From NCBI GenBank assembly GCA_016929795.1, contig JAFGIA010000400.1, positions 1 through 39,472 of the forward strand: a DNA stretch of 39,472 bases, read 5' to 3'. This DNA is from Anaerolineae bacterium. Its GTDB lineage: Bacteria; Chloroflexota; Anaerolineae; JAAYZQ01. A model generated the notes under the pieces. The model was given only the letters and a program-made list of their open reading frames with translations. It did not search any database and was not told the origin of the DNA. The translations under genes were made by a program, and so were the position numbers. The number at the start of each line of letters is the position of its first letter. Positions within the stretch are counted from its first letter, which is position 1. This document shows, one piece after another, positions 30,271 to 37,660 of this stretch.

Positions 30271-31653
30271 ATGTTCAGTCTTGACGACACCATCGTCGCC
30301 ATCTCGACCCCTGTGGGCGAGGGGGGGATAGGCATCGTGCGCCTCACGGGCCCGGATGCGAAGCAGGTGCTGTGCCGCCTGTTCATCCAGGCGGGAGAGG
30401 AACGTCCAGGCACCTGCCAGTTTCGGCCGCGCACCCTGCACTATGGCCATGTGATCGATCCGGAGACGGGCATGCAGGTGGACGAAGTGCTGGCCACCTG
30501 GATGCCCGCTCCACACACCTACACTCGCCAGGACGTCGTCGAGATCAATGCCCACGGGGGCATTGTGCCGCTGCGCCGCATCCTGGCTCTTTGCCTGCGC
30601 CTGGGTGCGCGGCAGGCAGAACCAGGCGAGTTCACGGCACGGGCCTTTCTGAACGGCCGTCTCGACCTGGCACAGGCCGAGGCCGTGCTCGACGTCGTGC
30701 GGGCCAGGACAGAGGTAGGCCTGCGGGCGGCGGTGGATCAGCTTGGCGGTCACCTGTCGCGCCGGATCGGCACGGTGCGTGCCACGCTGCTCGAAGCGCT
30801 CGCTTACCTTGAAGCCAGTATCGACTTTGTGGAGGACGAGATCCCAGCGCACGAGATCGAGCCCGATCTCGTGCAGGCAGCGGCGGCACTGCGCGATCTA
30901 TTGGCCGAGGCCGACAGGGGGATCATCTATCGCCACGGGGTACGCACAGCCATCGTCGGCCGCCCCAACGTGGGCAAGTCGAGCCTGCTTAACCGGCTGC
31001 TCCGCACCAACCGGGCGATCGTTGCCGACGTGCCGGGCACCACGCGCGACACGGTGGAGGAGACGCTCAACCTGCATGGGGTGCCGATCGTGCTGGTCGA
31101 CACGGCAGGCATCACCGACAGGGCGGCGGGCACGGTGGAACGCCTGGGCATTGAGCGCAGCCGTGCCGCCCTGGCCGAAGCTGACCTGGCGTTGTTGGTT
31201 GTCGAGGCCGGTACGCCGCCCGGGGAAGGGGACCGGGTGATTGCGGGCCTCGTCGGCAACAAGCCGGCGATTGTGGTTTTGAACAAGATCGATCTGAATG
31301 GCGGCGTCGACCCAAGAGCGGCCCAGGTATTGGATGCACCGGCTGTCGCGATTTCCGCTCTCACGGGCGAGGGATTGTCTGACCTTGAAAGGTCAATGGT
31401 TGAGCTCATCTTTGCCGGGCAGGTGGTGGCAGGCGAGACACCGGCCGTCACGAACCCGCGCCATAAAGAAGCGCTGAACCGCGCCCTCAAAGCGGTGGAG
31501 GAGACCCTGGCTGCCCAGCGCGCTGGCGAACTGCCCGACTTGGTGGCGATCGATCTGTCGACAGCAGTCCACATTCTGGGCGAGATTACGGGCCAGACCG
31601 CCAGCGAGGAGCTGGTGGAGATGATCTTTGCCAGGTTTTGTGTGGGGAAATGA
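30271..31653 (+). CDS. mnmE: tRNA modification GTPase MnmE
   Basis: A 460-aa GTPase that with MnmG installs the carboxymethylaminomethyl group on wobble uridine 34 of tRNAs. Features: N-terminal folate-binding domain (DDTIVAISTPVGEGGIGIVR), helical domain, and the inserted G domain with GRPNVGKSSLLNRLL (G1), VPGTTRDTVEE (switch), DTAG (G3) and NKID (G4). The C-terminal FCVGK contains the catalytic Cys of the family's FCIGK motif. ATG 30271 is 4 bp after the acetyltransferase stop, and its TGA overlaps the ATG of the LCP gene. The partner gene mnmG is not in the window. Confidence 0.96.
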   Translation: MFSLDDTIVAISTPVGEGGIGIVRLTGPDAKQVLCRLFIQAGEERPGTCQFRPRTLHYGHVIDPETGMQVDEVLATWMPAPHTYTRQDVVEINAHGGIVPLRRILALCLRLGARQAEPGEFTARAFLNGRLDLAQAEAVLDVVRARTEVGLRAAVDQLGGHLSRRIGTVRATLLEALAYLEASIDFVEDEIPAHEIEPDLVQAAAALRDLLAEADRGIIYRHGVRTAIVGRPNVGKSSLLNRLLRTNRAIVADVPGTTRDTVEETLNLHGVPIVLVDTAGITDRAAGTVERLGIERSRAALAEADLALLVVEAGTPPGEGDRVIAGLVGNKPAIVVLNKIDLNGGVDPRAAQVLDAPAVAISALTGEGLSDLERSMVELIFAGQVVAGETPAVTNPRHKEALNRALKAVEETLAAQRAGELPDLVAIDLSTAVHILGEITGQTASEELVEMIFARFCVGK

Positions 31654-33302
31654 ACAGAAACAGACGGAGTACCTGTCGATCACGCCGGCCTGCATCGAGC
31701 GTTACGCTGGCGGCGGTGTTTGTGACCGTGAGCATGTTGGCCGGCGTGCTGTGTGCATGTGGGGGCAAGCCGGCGGTGAGTACGGCAGTCGTCGATTCCC
31801 CTTCGGCCACCCCCACTCGCCTGTCTACCGACAGTCTACAGCCAACATGCACACCCGATGGATACTTGGCACCGTTGCCTACCGTGCGCGCTGTCGCAAG
31901 GGGCGGCACGCTGCCGGCTACGAATTCACCTACCGCGCGTCCTCTCCTTCCGTCGCCCACCTCCACCCGGCTGCCCACGCGTACGGTGTCACCCACGCCC
32001 AGCAGGACGGTAACTGCCTTGCCCACCTCGACCAGGGTGCCGCCAACGACGACCTATACGCCCACCCCGACGGCCACCGGTCCCACGCCCACACCCTCGC
32101 AAACGGTGACGCCGACGGTGACGGTATCGCCTACGCTCACTCCCACCCTGACGCCCACGCCGATGTACAGCCCTACGCCAGCGCCCACGGTTTCGGCAGC
32201 GGAAGAGATCGTCCACTTTTTGCTCATCGGCCTCGACTCGCGGCACAATCTGGGCGGCCAGAACACCGACGTGATCATGGTCGCCCTGATCGACCGTGAG
32301 ACCAAGCAGATATCGCTGCTCTCCATCCCGCGCGATCTGTGGGTCTATATTCCCACACACGGCTGGAACCGAATCAACATGGCCCACAAGCTCGGGCACC
32401 GCACCGGCTACCCGGGCAGCGGGCCTGGGCTGCTGGCGGACACGATCACGTCCAATTTTGGAATTCCCATCGACCACTGGGCGCGGATCGACTTTGAAGG
32501 GTTTGCACAGGCCGTGGATGAGCTAGGCGGGGTCGACATGGTCGTCGCTTGTCCTGTGAACTTGACGTACCTGCCACCTGAATCTGATGAGGAAGAGCAG
32601 ATCGTGGAGCCTGGAGTCTACCACCTTGACGGCGTGACGGCCCTACGCTACGTACGTACTCGCCGCGATGGCACGGACTTTGATCGTGCCCGCCGCCAGC
32701 AACAGTTTCTCAAGGCTGTGTGGCAGCAGATGAAACAGCCGGGCCTGTTGACCAAGATTCCGGGCCTATGGAGCGCTCTCCACGACAGCTTTGACACGGA
32801 TCTCAACCTGGGCGACGTCCTGTCGCTGGCGCCGCTGGCGCTCGACCTGAAGCCGCAGCGCATCCGCAGCCGGTACATCGGGTACGGGTACGTCACCGAC
32901 TGGACGAATGCCGAAGGATGGAGGGTGCTGCTGCCCAGGTACGACAAGATCCAGGAGCTGGTGGCGAGCCTTTACGCTCCGCCGTCGAGCAGCGGCGACC
33001 GCGCGGCGGGTGAGGAGGCGCGTGTTGCGATCTATAACGGGACGTGGCAGGCCCAGCTCGCCCTCGTGGCGGCAGATCAGGTACGCTGGGCAGGGGTAGA
33101 TGTGATCGAAACCGGGCCGGCCGACAGGCCGGGACAGGCGCAGACCCGAATTTTAGTGCACAGCGACAAGCCCAAGACAGTGGAACTGCTGGTGAAGGAG
33201 CTTGGCGTCCGGCCAGAGAATGTGATCCAGGAACCTGACGCGGGCGCCGAGTTTGATGTCGTTGTGATCCTGGGCGCGGACTATGACCCCTGTGGCTCCT
33301 GA
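31650..33302 (+). CDS. LytR-CpsA-Psr (LCP) family lipoprotein with LytR_C domain
   Basis: A 550-aa extracytoplasmic enzyme of the family that ligates glycopolymers from undecaprenyl carriers to peptidoglycan. The N-terminal hydrophobic segment (about 18-36) ends in a lipobox-like LCAC (Cys37). A long Thr/Pro/Ser linker (about 50-185, 'TPTPTATGPTPTPS' style) leads to the LCP domain (about 187-360): IGLDSR, TDVIMVALIDRETKQISLLS, then IPRDLWVYIP, 'GVDMVVACPVNLTYL', and ALRYVRTRRDGTDFDRARRQ, where the arginines bind the carrier pyrophosphate. The C-terminal 90 residues (VAIYNGTWQAQLALVAADQV) are a LytR_C domain. ATG 31650 overlaps the mnmE stop. Confidence 0.9.
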   Translation: MNRNRRSTCRSRRPASSVTLAAVFVTVSMLAGVLCACGGKPAVSTAVVDSPSATPTRLSTDSLQPTCTPDGYLAPLPTVRAVARGGTLPATNSPTARPLLPSPTSTRLPTRTVSPTPSRTVTALPTSTRVPPTTTYTPTPTATGPTPTPSQTVTPTVTVSPTLTPTLTPTPMYSPTPAPTVSAAEEIVHFLLIGLDSRHNLGGQNTDVIMVALIDRETKQISLLSIPRDLWVYIPTHGWNRINMAHKLGHRTGYPGSGPGLLADTITSNFGIPIDHWARIDFEGFAQAVDELGGVDMVVACPVNLTYLPPESDEEEQIVEPGVYHLDGVTALRYVRTRRDGTDFDRARRQQQFLKAVWQQMKQPGLLTKIPGLWSALHDSFDTDLNLGDVLSLAPLALDLKPQRIRSRYIGYGYVTDWTNAEGWRVLLPRYDKIQELVASLYAPPSSSGDRAAGEEARVAIYNGTWQAQLALVAADQVRWAGVDVIETGPADRPGQAQTRILVHSDKPKTVELLVKELGVRPENVIQEPDAGAEFDVVVILGADYDPCGS

Positions 33303-33339
33303 AAGAGCCCGCCTGGAATGGAATGAAAGGAGTATGAAT

Positions 33340-33861
33340 GTGGCTCAGAAACCGTACACCTTGCAGCCAGGAGAGAAGGCAACCCAGGTGATGATCGGCA
33401 CATCCGACACCTTGATCTGGGGTGACCTCGTTACGAAAGAGCAGGTGCAGATGTCGGCTTTTCTCAATACGCTGGCTGAGGACTTTGTGCCTGTGCACGC
33501 GGCCAAGATCCTCTTTCTCACTCCGCGCCAGCAGATGGCCCCGATCGAGCGCGCCTTGCTCTACCTCAAGCAGGAAGAGATCCTCCTGTTCTTCTCTATG
33601 GCGGGGGGGGAAACGCTACCTAGCGAGTCAGAAGTGCGCCGCTACGAACCGGTGGAGATTGTCATCGGGTCGTTTCAGATTGAAGCAACGATCCTGAAAT
33701 CACCCATTGCCACCATGTTGAACCTGCTGCTCGTGTCAAAGGACGCCTACATGCCCTTTTACCGCGCAACCATCCGCCACGTGGCCAATCCATGGCTCGG
33801 CAGCCTGAGCAGCGACGTGGTGCAGATCCGGCGCGACCGGCTCAACCTGATCACGCTGTAG
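33340..33861 (+). CDS. Small protein of unknown function, paralogue of the 5472 gene
   Basis: A 173-aa soluble protein without signal or membrane segment, unknown to me. It shares its layout with the protein at 5472-5972: 'LIWGDLVTKEQVQMSAFLNT' aligned with ISGQISTGVKPLSDVLND, 'IERALLYLKQEEILLFF' with APMAYISKDNLSLVVV, YEPVEIVIGSFQIEA with YRALVTLDGFEVEG, and a final QIRRDRLNLI with LINRSRLQ. The identity is low, so this is an old duplication or domain family. GTG 33340 is chosen because AAAGGAG lies 7 nt upstream; ATG 33334 would leave almost no spacing. It follows the LCP gene by 37 bp and precedes the APH-like gene by 10 bp, so it is probably cotranscribed with both. Confidence 0.72.
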   Translation: MAQKPYTLQPGEKATQVMIGTSDTLIWGDLVTKEQVQMSAFLNTLAEDFVPVHAAKILFLTPRQQMAPIERALLYLKQEEILLFFSMAGGETLPSESEVRRYEPVEIVIGSFQIEATILKSPIATMLNLLLVSKDAYMPFYRATIRHVANPWLGSLSSDVVQIRRDRLNLITL

Positions 33862-33871
33862 GGAAACGGGG

Positions 33872-34894
33872 ATGGCCGAATCTTGGCCGGACGATGTGCT
33901 TGGGCGCCTGGTGACGCCACACCTGCCCGTGGATCCAGGCCGGCTCGTCTTTGATCCGATCCGCACAGGCAAACACAACTCCTCGTACTATGTCCGTGGC
34001 GCGGGAGACGAGCTCGTGCTGCGCATCAGCCCGCCCGACGATGCCGGCCCGAATGCGGTCGGACCACTTCTTTTTTACGAACGGCGAATGATGGCCCAGG
34101 AGCCAGGGCTGCACGCCCTGCTCCGCGCCGAGACGACGGTGCCTGTGGCCGAGATCCTGGCGTACGATGACAGCCGCCAGGTTGTCGACCGTGACTATAT
34201 GATTATGGAGCGGCTGCCGGGCCGGGCGCTGTCGGAGCTACGCCTGGGCAGCGGTCAGCTCGGGGCCGTGTTCGAGCAAGTAGGTGCCTACCTGGCACAG
34301 ATGCATGCCCTGGTCGCCGACCGCTATGGCTACCTACCCCCCCTGGCTATAGCGGGGAAGGAGGACGCGCCCGGCGGGTACGAGCCGATGACGCCCCAGC
34401 CCACATGGGTGCAGGCGTTCGAGATTATGTGGAACAAGCTGCTCGACGACGTTGTGGCGTGTGGGGGTTACACAGACAAAGAAGCCGCGGCCTTTCGCCG
34501 GCTGTTCGACGTCTACCGGCCTCACTTTGATAGGCCGGTGCCGGCCTCACTACTACACATGGACGTGTGGAGCCAGAATATCCTGGTCGACGAAAAGGGG
34601 GTGGTGACTGGCCTGGTGGACCTTGACCGCGCACTGTGGGGCGACCCGGAGATCGAATACGCCGTACTCGATTATTGTGGCATTTCGGAGCCGGGGTTCT
34701 GGCGCGGCTATGAGCGCACGCGTGATACCTCTTTTTCAGCCCAGGTGCGCGCCCGCTTTTACACCCTCTACGAGGTGCAAAAGTATATTCCCATCCGTAT
34801 CTGGCGCCGCAGCGATCCCGCCGCCGCCCTCGACTATAAGCGCCAGTCGTTTGCCCTGGCACGCCCGCTGATCCAGGCACTGGGTCAATCATGA
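33872..34894 (+). CDS. APH-fold phosphotransferase
   Basis: A 340-aa kinase of the aminoglycoside phosphotransferase/choline kinase fold. The catalytic loop reads LLHMDVWSQNILV (HxDxxxxN: His, catalytic Asp and Asn) and is followed by the metal-binding GLVDLDRALWGDPEIE. The N-lobe contains the 'TGKHNSSYYVR' and ELVLRISPP strands; the hinge is DRDYMIMERLPGRAL. The family covers antibiotic kinases but also fructosamine, homoserine and sugar kinases, and nothing here indicates resistance. ATG 33872 lies 10 bp after the upstream stop. Confidence 0.87.
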   Translation: MAESWPDDVLGRLVTPHLPVDPGRLVFDPIRTGKHNSSYYVRGAGDELVLRISPPDDAGPNAVGPLLFYERRMMAQEPGLHALLRAETTVPVAEILAYDDSRQVVDRDYMIMERLPGRALSELRLGSGQLGAVFEQVGAYLAQMHALVADRYGYLPPLAIAGKEDAPGGYEPMTPQPTWVQAFEIMWNKLLDDVVACGGYTDKEAAAFRRLFDVYRPHFDRPVPASLLHMDVWSQNILVDEKGVVTGLVDLDRALWGDPEIEYAVLDYCGISEPGFWRGYERTRDTSFSAQVRARFYTLYEVQKYIPIRIWRRSDPAAALDYKRQSFALARPLIQALGQS

Positions 34895-34900
34895 CGTGGC

Positions 34901-34930
34901 AGGTTGGAAGGTTGCCCAACCTTCCAATCT
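34901..34930 (+). terminator. Hairpin terminator after the APH-like gene
   Basis: A near-perfect inverted repeat AGGTTGGAAGGTTG (34901-34914) with CAACCTTCCAATCT (34917-34930; one G-T pair), tip CC. TGCCGTCTTTG follows, which is only moderately T-rich. Confidence 0.65.
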
Positions 34931-34950
34931 TGCCGTCTTTGTGATACAAT
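34922..34950 (+). promoter_or_regulatory. Weak candidate promoter for rimO
   Basis: TTCCAA (34922-34927), 17 bp, TACAAT (34945-34950). The -10 box is good but the -35 box is poor and overlaps the hairpin above. A start near 34957 would put the large 34981-35046 hairpin in the leader. Confidence 0.35.
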
Positions 34951-34980
34951 CGACCTCGACAAATGTAGAGGTGGTATCAT

Positions 34981-35046
34981 CTCAATAAAGGGGGGGAATT
35001 GGGGTGTGTGCGGGCACCGCACACACCCCAACCCCCGATTATTGAG
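34981..35046 (+). other. Very strong nested hairpin in the rimO leader
   Basis: Outer arms CTCAATAA (34981-34988) and TTATTGAG (35039-35046); a G5/C5 middle stem; and an inner perfect 15-bp stem TTGGGGTGTGTGCGG with CCGCACACACCCCAA around a GCA loop. About 28 base pairs in 66 nt. It ends 8 bp before the SD of rimO. It could be an attenuator, an mRNA-stability element or a REP-like repeat; no T-run follows. Confidence 0.6.
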
Positions 35047-35068
35047 CAGATACTAGAGGTGGGTGACT

Positions 35069-36397
35069 GTGGCCAAGTATTATGTGGAATCGCTCGGTTG
35101 CCCCAAGAATTTGGTCGATACGCACGGCATGGTTCGCCTGCTCGACCACCTGGGGCACGAGGCGGTGGACGATCCGAACAAAGCCGACGTGCTGCTGGTC
35201 AACACGTGCGGATTCGTAGAGGACGCCAGGCAGGAATCGATCGGGGAGCTCCGGGACCTGGCTCGCGGCAAGCGGCGCGGACAGGTACTGGTCGCAGCCG
35301 GCTGCCTGGCCCAACTGTGGGGCGAGTCGCTGCGAGATGAGGTGCAGGGTGTCGATGCCCTGATCGGCACGCGGCGCTGGAGCGAGGTCGGCGCGTTCAT
35401 GGAGGCCATCGAGCGCGGCGAGCGACCGGTGCTCCTGGGTGATTCGCTGCGCAGATCCCAGGCGGTTGGGCCGGCCGGGGCCAGGCAGGGTGCCAGTGCC
35501 TACCTGAAGATTGGCGAGGGGTGCAGTGCGCCCTGCGCCTTTTGCGCCATCCCCACGATCAAGGGACCATCAGCCAGCCGCCCGGCAGAGGACATTGTCA
35601 GGGATGCGGTGGAGTTGGCGCAGGAGGGAGCGCAAGAGATCATTCTCATTGCCCAGGACACGACTGCTTACGGTCGGGACAGGGGGGAACGAGACGCTTT
35701 GCCCGACCTTGTCACAGAGATCCTCGGCGCCGCGCCACGTGAGCTGCGCTGGCTACGGATCATGTATGCCTATCCGGGCCACGTCAGCCGGCGCCTGATC
35801 GAAGTGATGGCGGGAGACACGCGTGTGTGTCACTACCTGGACCTGCCGCTGCAGCATGCCCACCCCGACACGCTGCGCCGCATGCGGCGCCCGGCGAACG
35901 TGGAGAGCACACGGCAGCTCATCGCGGCCCTGCGCGCTGCCATGCCCGACATCGCCCTGCGCACATCCTTCATCGTCGGGTATCCGGGTGAGACACGCGC
36001 CGAGTTTCAAGCTCTGCTCGATTTCGTGAGAGAGGTGCGTTTTGACCGGGTGGGTGTCTTTTTCTACTCACCAGAGAGGGGCACGCCTGCGGCGGATCTG
36101 CCTGATCGAGTAGCGCACCACGTGCAACAGAGGCGCTACGAGCGGTTGATGGCGCTCCAACAAGAGATCTCGATCGAGATCAACCAGGCACAGATCGGCC
36201 GCAGATTTGACGTCCTGGTCGAGGGGGTGGGCGAGGGGGTGAGCATCGGCCGCTCCTACCGTGACGCACCAGAGATCGACGGCATGGTCTTGATCCCAGC
36301 AGAGGTGGAGGTAGGCAAAATGGTGCCTGTTGAAATCACAGGCGCGATGGAATACGATCTTGTCGGGGAGGTGCACAGGGAACAGGTGGAACGGTGA
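35069..36397 (+). CDS. rimO: Ribosomal protein uS12 methylthiotransferase
   Basis: A 442-aa radical SAM methylthiotransferase that adds a methylthio group to the conserved aspartate of ribosomal protein uS12. The N-terminal UPF0004 domain carries three cysteines for the auxiliary cluster (ESLGCPKN, NTCGFVEDA, AAGCLAQ); the radical SAM motif is CSAPCAFC, followed by IPTIKGPSASRP, which together with SLGCPKN separates RimO from tRNA-acting MiaB; a TRAM RNA-binding domain ends the protein ('FDVLVEGVGEGVSIGRSYRD'). GTG 35069 is preferred over GTG 35063 because AGAGGTGG at 35055-35062 gives normal spacing only for it. The last codons form the left arm of a 25-bp inverted repeat. Confidence 0.93.
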   Translation: MAKYYVESLGCPKNLVDTHGMVRLLDHLGHEAVDDPNKADVLLVNTCGFVEDARQESIGELRDLARGKRRGQVLVAAGCLAQLWGESLRDEVQGVDALIGTRRWSEVGAFMEAIERGERPVLLGDSLRRSQAVGPAGARQGASAYLKIGEGCSAPCAFCAIPTIKGPSASRPAEDIVRDAVELAQEGAQEIILIAQDTTAYGRDRGERDALPDLVTEILGAAPRELRWLRIMYAYPGHVSRRLIEVMAGDTRVCHYLDLPLQHAHPDTLRRMRRPANVESTRQLIAALRAAMPDIALRTSFIVGYPGETRAEFQALLDFVREVRFDRVGVFFYSPERGTPAADLPDRVAHHVQQRRYERLMALQQEISIEINQAQIGRRFDVLVEGVGEGVSIGRSYRDAPEIDGMVLIPAEVEVGKMVPVEITGAMEYDLVGEVHREQVER

Positions 36398-36427
36398 CGC
36401 GTGTCACCGTTCCACCTGTTCCCTGTG
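36374..36427. terminator. 25-bp perfect inverted repeat between rimO and the MerR gene
   Basis: 36374-36398 is the exact reverse complement of 36403-36427, with a GCGT tip. The left arm holds the last seven rimO codons and the stop; the right arm lies just before the end of the convergent MerR-type gene at 36433. It probably serves as a bidirectional terminator. Confidence 0.75.
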
Positions 36428-36432
36428 GTGAC

Positions 36433-37125
36433 TCATGTCAAAGGTCCAAAGATCTGGGCCAGGCAGCCGGGCCGCTCTGTGGCCGGCGCCTGGACAGCCA
36501 CACGCCGTGCATAGTCCTCGAGACGTTGCAGGCGCGTCTCGAGCTTGTCGCGGCGCGATTCCTCGACACGGCGCATCTCGACCATGTCGCGCTCCAACTC
36601 GATCATCCTATCACGGAGCTTGGCGTTTTCCTCTTTTAGCGAAAAGTTGTCTTGCAGGACGACGGACAAGAGTTCACGGTTGGCCTGCTGGCTGCCCAGG
36701 AGAAGCTGCTGACCATCGGCGACGGTGTGCAGTGTGTCTGCCAGCACCGACACAGCAGGTGCCGCCGCACCAGCCTCGCTCCACGTCGCTGCCAGCGCAG
36801 TGCCTGCCTGTGGCGCGCGGCCCGGTGTGTCGTGTTCGGCCTCTCCCCTTCGGGTGTCATGGCGCAGCGCCCGCGCCTCGAGCCGGCGCGCGACCTGAAC
36901 ATAGGTCATGCCTTCCGACAGCAGGCTCTTGACTGTGCGCAGCACTTCGAGGTCCTGGTCGGTATACCGGCGGTGTGCCATCTTGCTGCCTGGCTCCGGC
37001 TCGGGCCGGCCCGCAAGATCGGACAAAAAATCGGCAAACTCGTTCGACCAGCGGCGCAGCGTGGAAGGGCTGAGGTCCAGCTCGGTCGCAATCTCGTTTG
37101 GCAAACGGTAGATGTCATCGGCCAT
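36433..37125 (-). CDS. MerR-type HTH protein with coiled-coil C-terminus
   Basis: A 230-aa DNA-binding protein. Residues 1-80 are a MerR-like winged HTH (YRLPNEIATELDLSPSTLRR, then RRYTDQDLEVLRTVKSLLSE, then GMTYVQVARRL). A variable Ala-rich linker (about 85-120) is followed by a helical coiled-coil ('NFSLKEENAKLRDRMIELER', 'RRDKLETRLQRLEDYARRV') and a short tail ending CLAQIFGPLT. There is no effector domain or metal-binding cysteine set. The layout recalls MerR/coiled-coil proteins that bind DNA structurally as well as regulators; the function is unknown. ATG 37125 follows AAAGGAG by 6 nt. It lies 34 bp after the DUF1232 gene on the same strand. Confidence 0.83.
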   Translation of the reverse strand: MADDIYRLPNEIATELDLSPSTLRRWSNEFADFLSDLAGRPEPEPGSKMAHRRYTDQDLEVLRTVKSLLSEGMTYVQVARRLEARALRHDTRRGEAEHDTPGRAPQAGTALAATWSEAGAAAPAVSVLADTLHTVADGQQLLLGSQQANRELLSVVLQDNFSLKEENAKLRDRMIELERDMVEMRRVEESRRDKLETRLQRLEDYARRVAVQAPATERPGCLAQIFGPLT

Positions 37126-37159
37126 GAAAGACTCCTTTGGCAAACCCAGTTTTTTTGAT

Positions 37160-37543
37160 TCATTCGTCGTCCACAAAGTGGTACGGCGCGTCGATGTAGT
37201 CCATCGTGTCCTTGCTGCCCATGTCACCCGTGTCGCGCGGCACTCCAAAAATATCAGCCAGGTGCTCGCGCACCACGCCAGGCGGGCTGAGATCGACAAA
37301 CACCTTGGCCGCGAGCAGCAGCATCGCCAGGTCGTCGATCTCGCCCAGGCCAGGCAGCACCATATCGGGCAGCAAGTCAACGGGCGAAAGCAGGTAGAGC
37401 AAGCTGGCAATGGGAATCAGCTTGACCCAGCCGGGCACCCGCGCATCTTTGAACAAGCGCCACGACAGGCGCGCTTGTTTGAGCAAGCCTCCGAAAAAAC
37501 CTGCCGATTCTTGCAGGTTACGCGAGGACGGCGATTTGGACAC
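37160..37543 (-). CDS. DUF1232 (YkvA-like) membrane-associated protein
   Basis: A 127-aa protein with the DUF1232 signature 'ASLLYLLSPVDLLPDMVLPG' followed by LGEIDDLAMLLLAAKVF. The family is small, membrane-associated and without assigned function. GTG 37543 is preceded by AGGAGG with a 6-nt gap. It is the first gene of a two-gene unit with the MerR-type gene. Confidence 0.88.
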   Translation of the reverse strand: MSKSPSSRNLQESAGFFGGLLKQARLSWRLFKDARVPGWVKLIPIASLLYLLSPVDLLPDMVLPGLGEIDDLAMLLLAAKVFVDLSPPGVVREHLADIFGVPRDTGDMGSKDTMDYIDAPYHFVDDE

Positions 37544-37625
37544 TAGTTTCCTCCTGGGCGCTCACGATTCGGGCGAAACGGTAAGCGAATACGCCAATGA
37601 ACGGCCTGAGCGCCTCGTGAGCGAT

Positions 37626-37654
37626 ATTATACTCGTGACCCCTGATTTTGGCAA
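37626..37654 (-). promoter_or_regulatory. Promoter of the DUF1232-MerR unit
   Basis: On the minus strand TTGCCA (37654-37649), 17 bp, perfect TATAAT (37631-37626). The start near 37619 leaves a leader of about 75 nt. The -35 box lies just upstream of the divergent ATG at 37661. Confidence 0.7.
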
Positions 37655-37660
37655 GGCAAT

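Noticed and set aside
32000..32200. CRISPR-like or minisatellite repeats in the LCP gene
   Set aside because: The recurring ACGCCCAC-type units are in frame and simply encode the Thr/Pro linker; there are no regular spacers.
33872..34894. Aminoglycoside resistance gene
   Set aside because: The APH fold is shared by many metabolic kinases, and the gene sits in a cell-wall/housekeeping operon without mobile-element signs.
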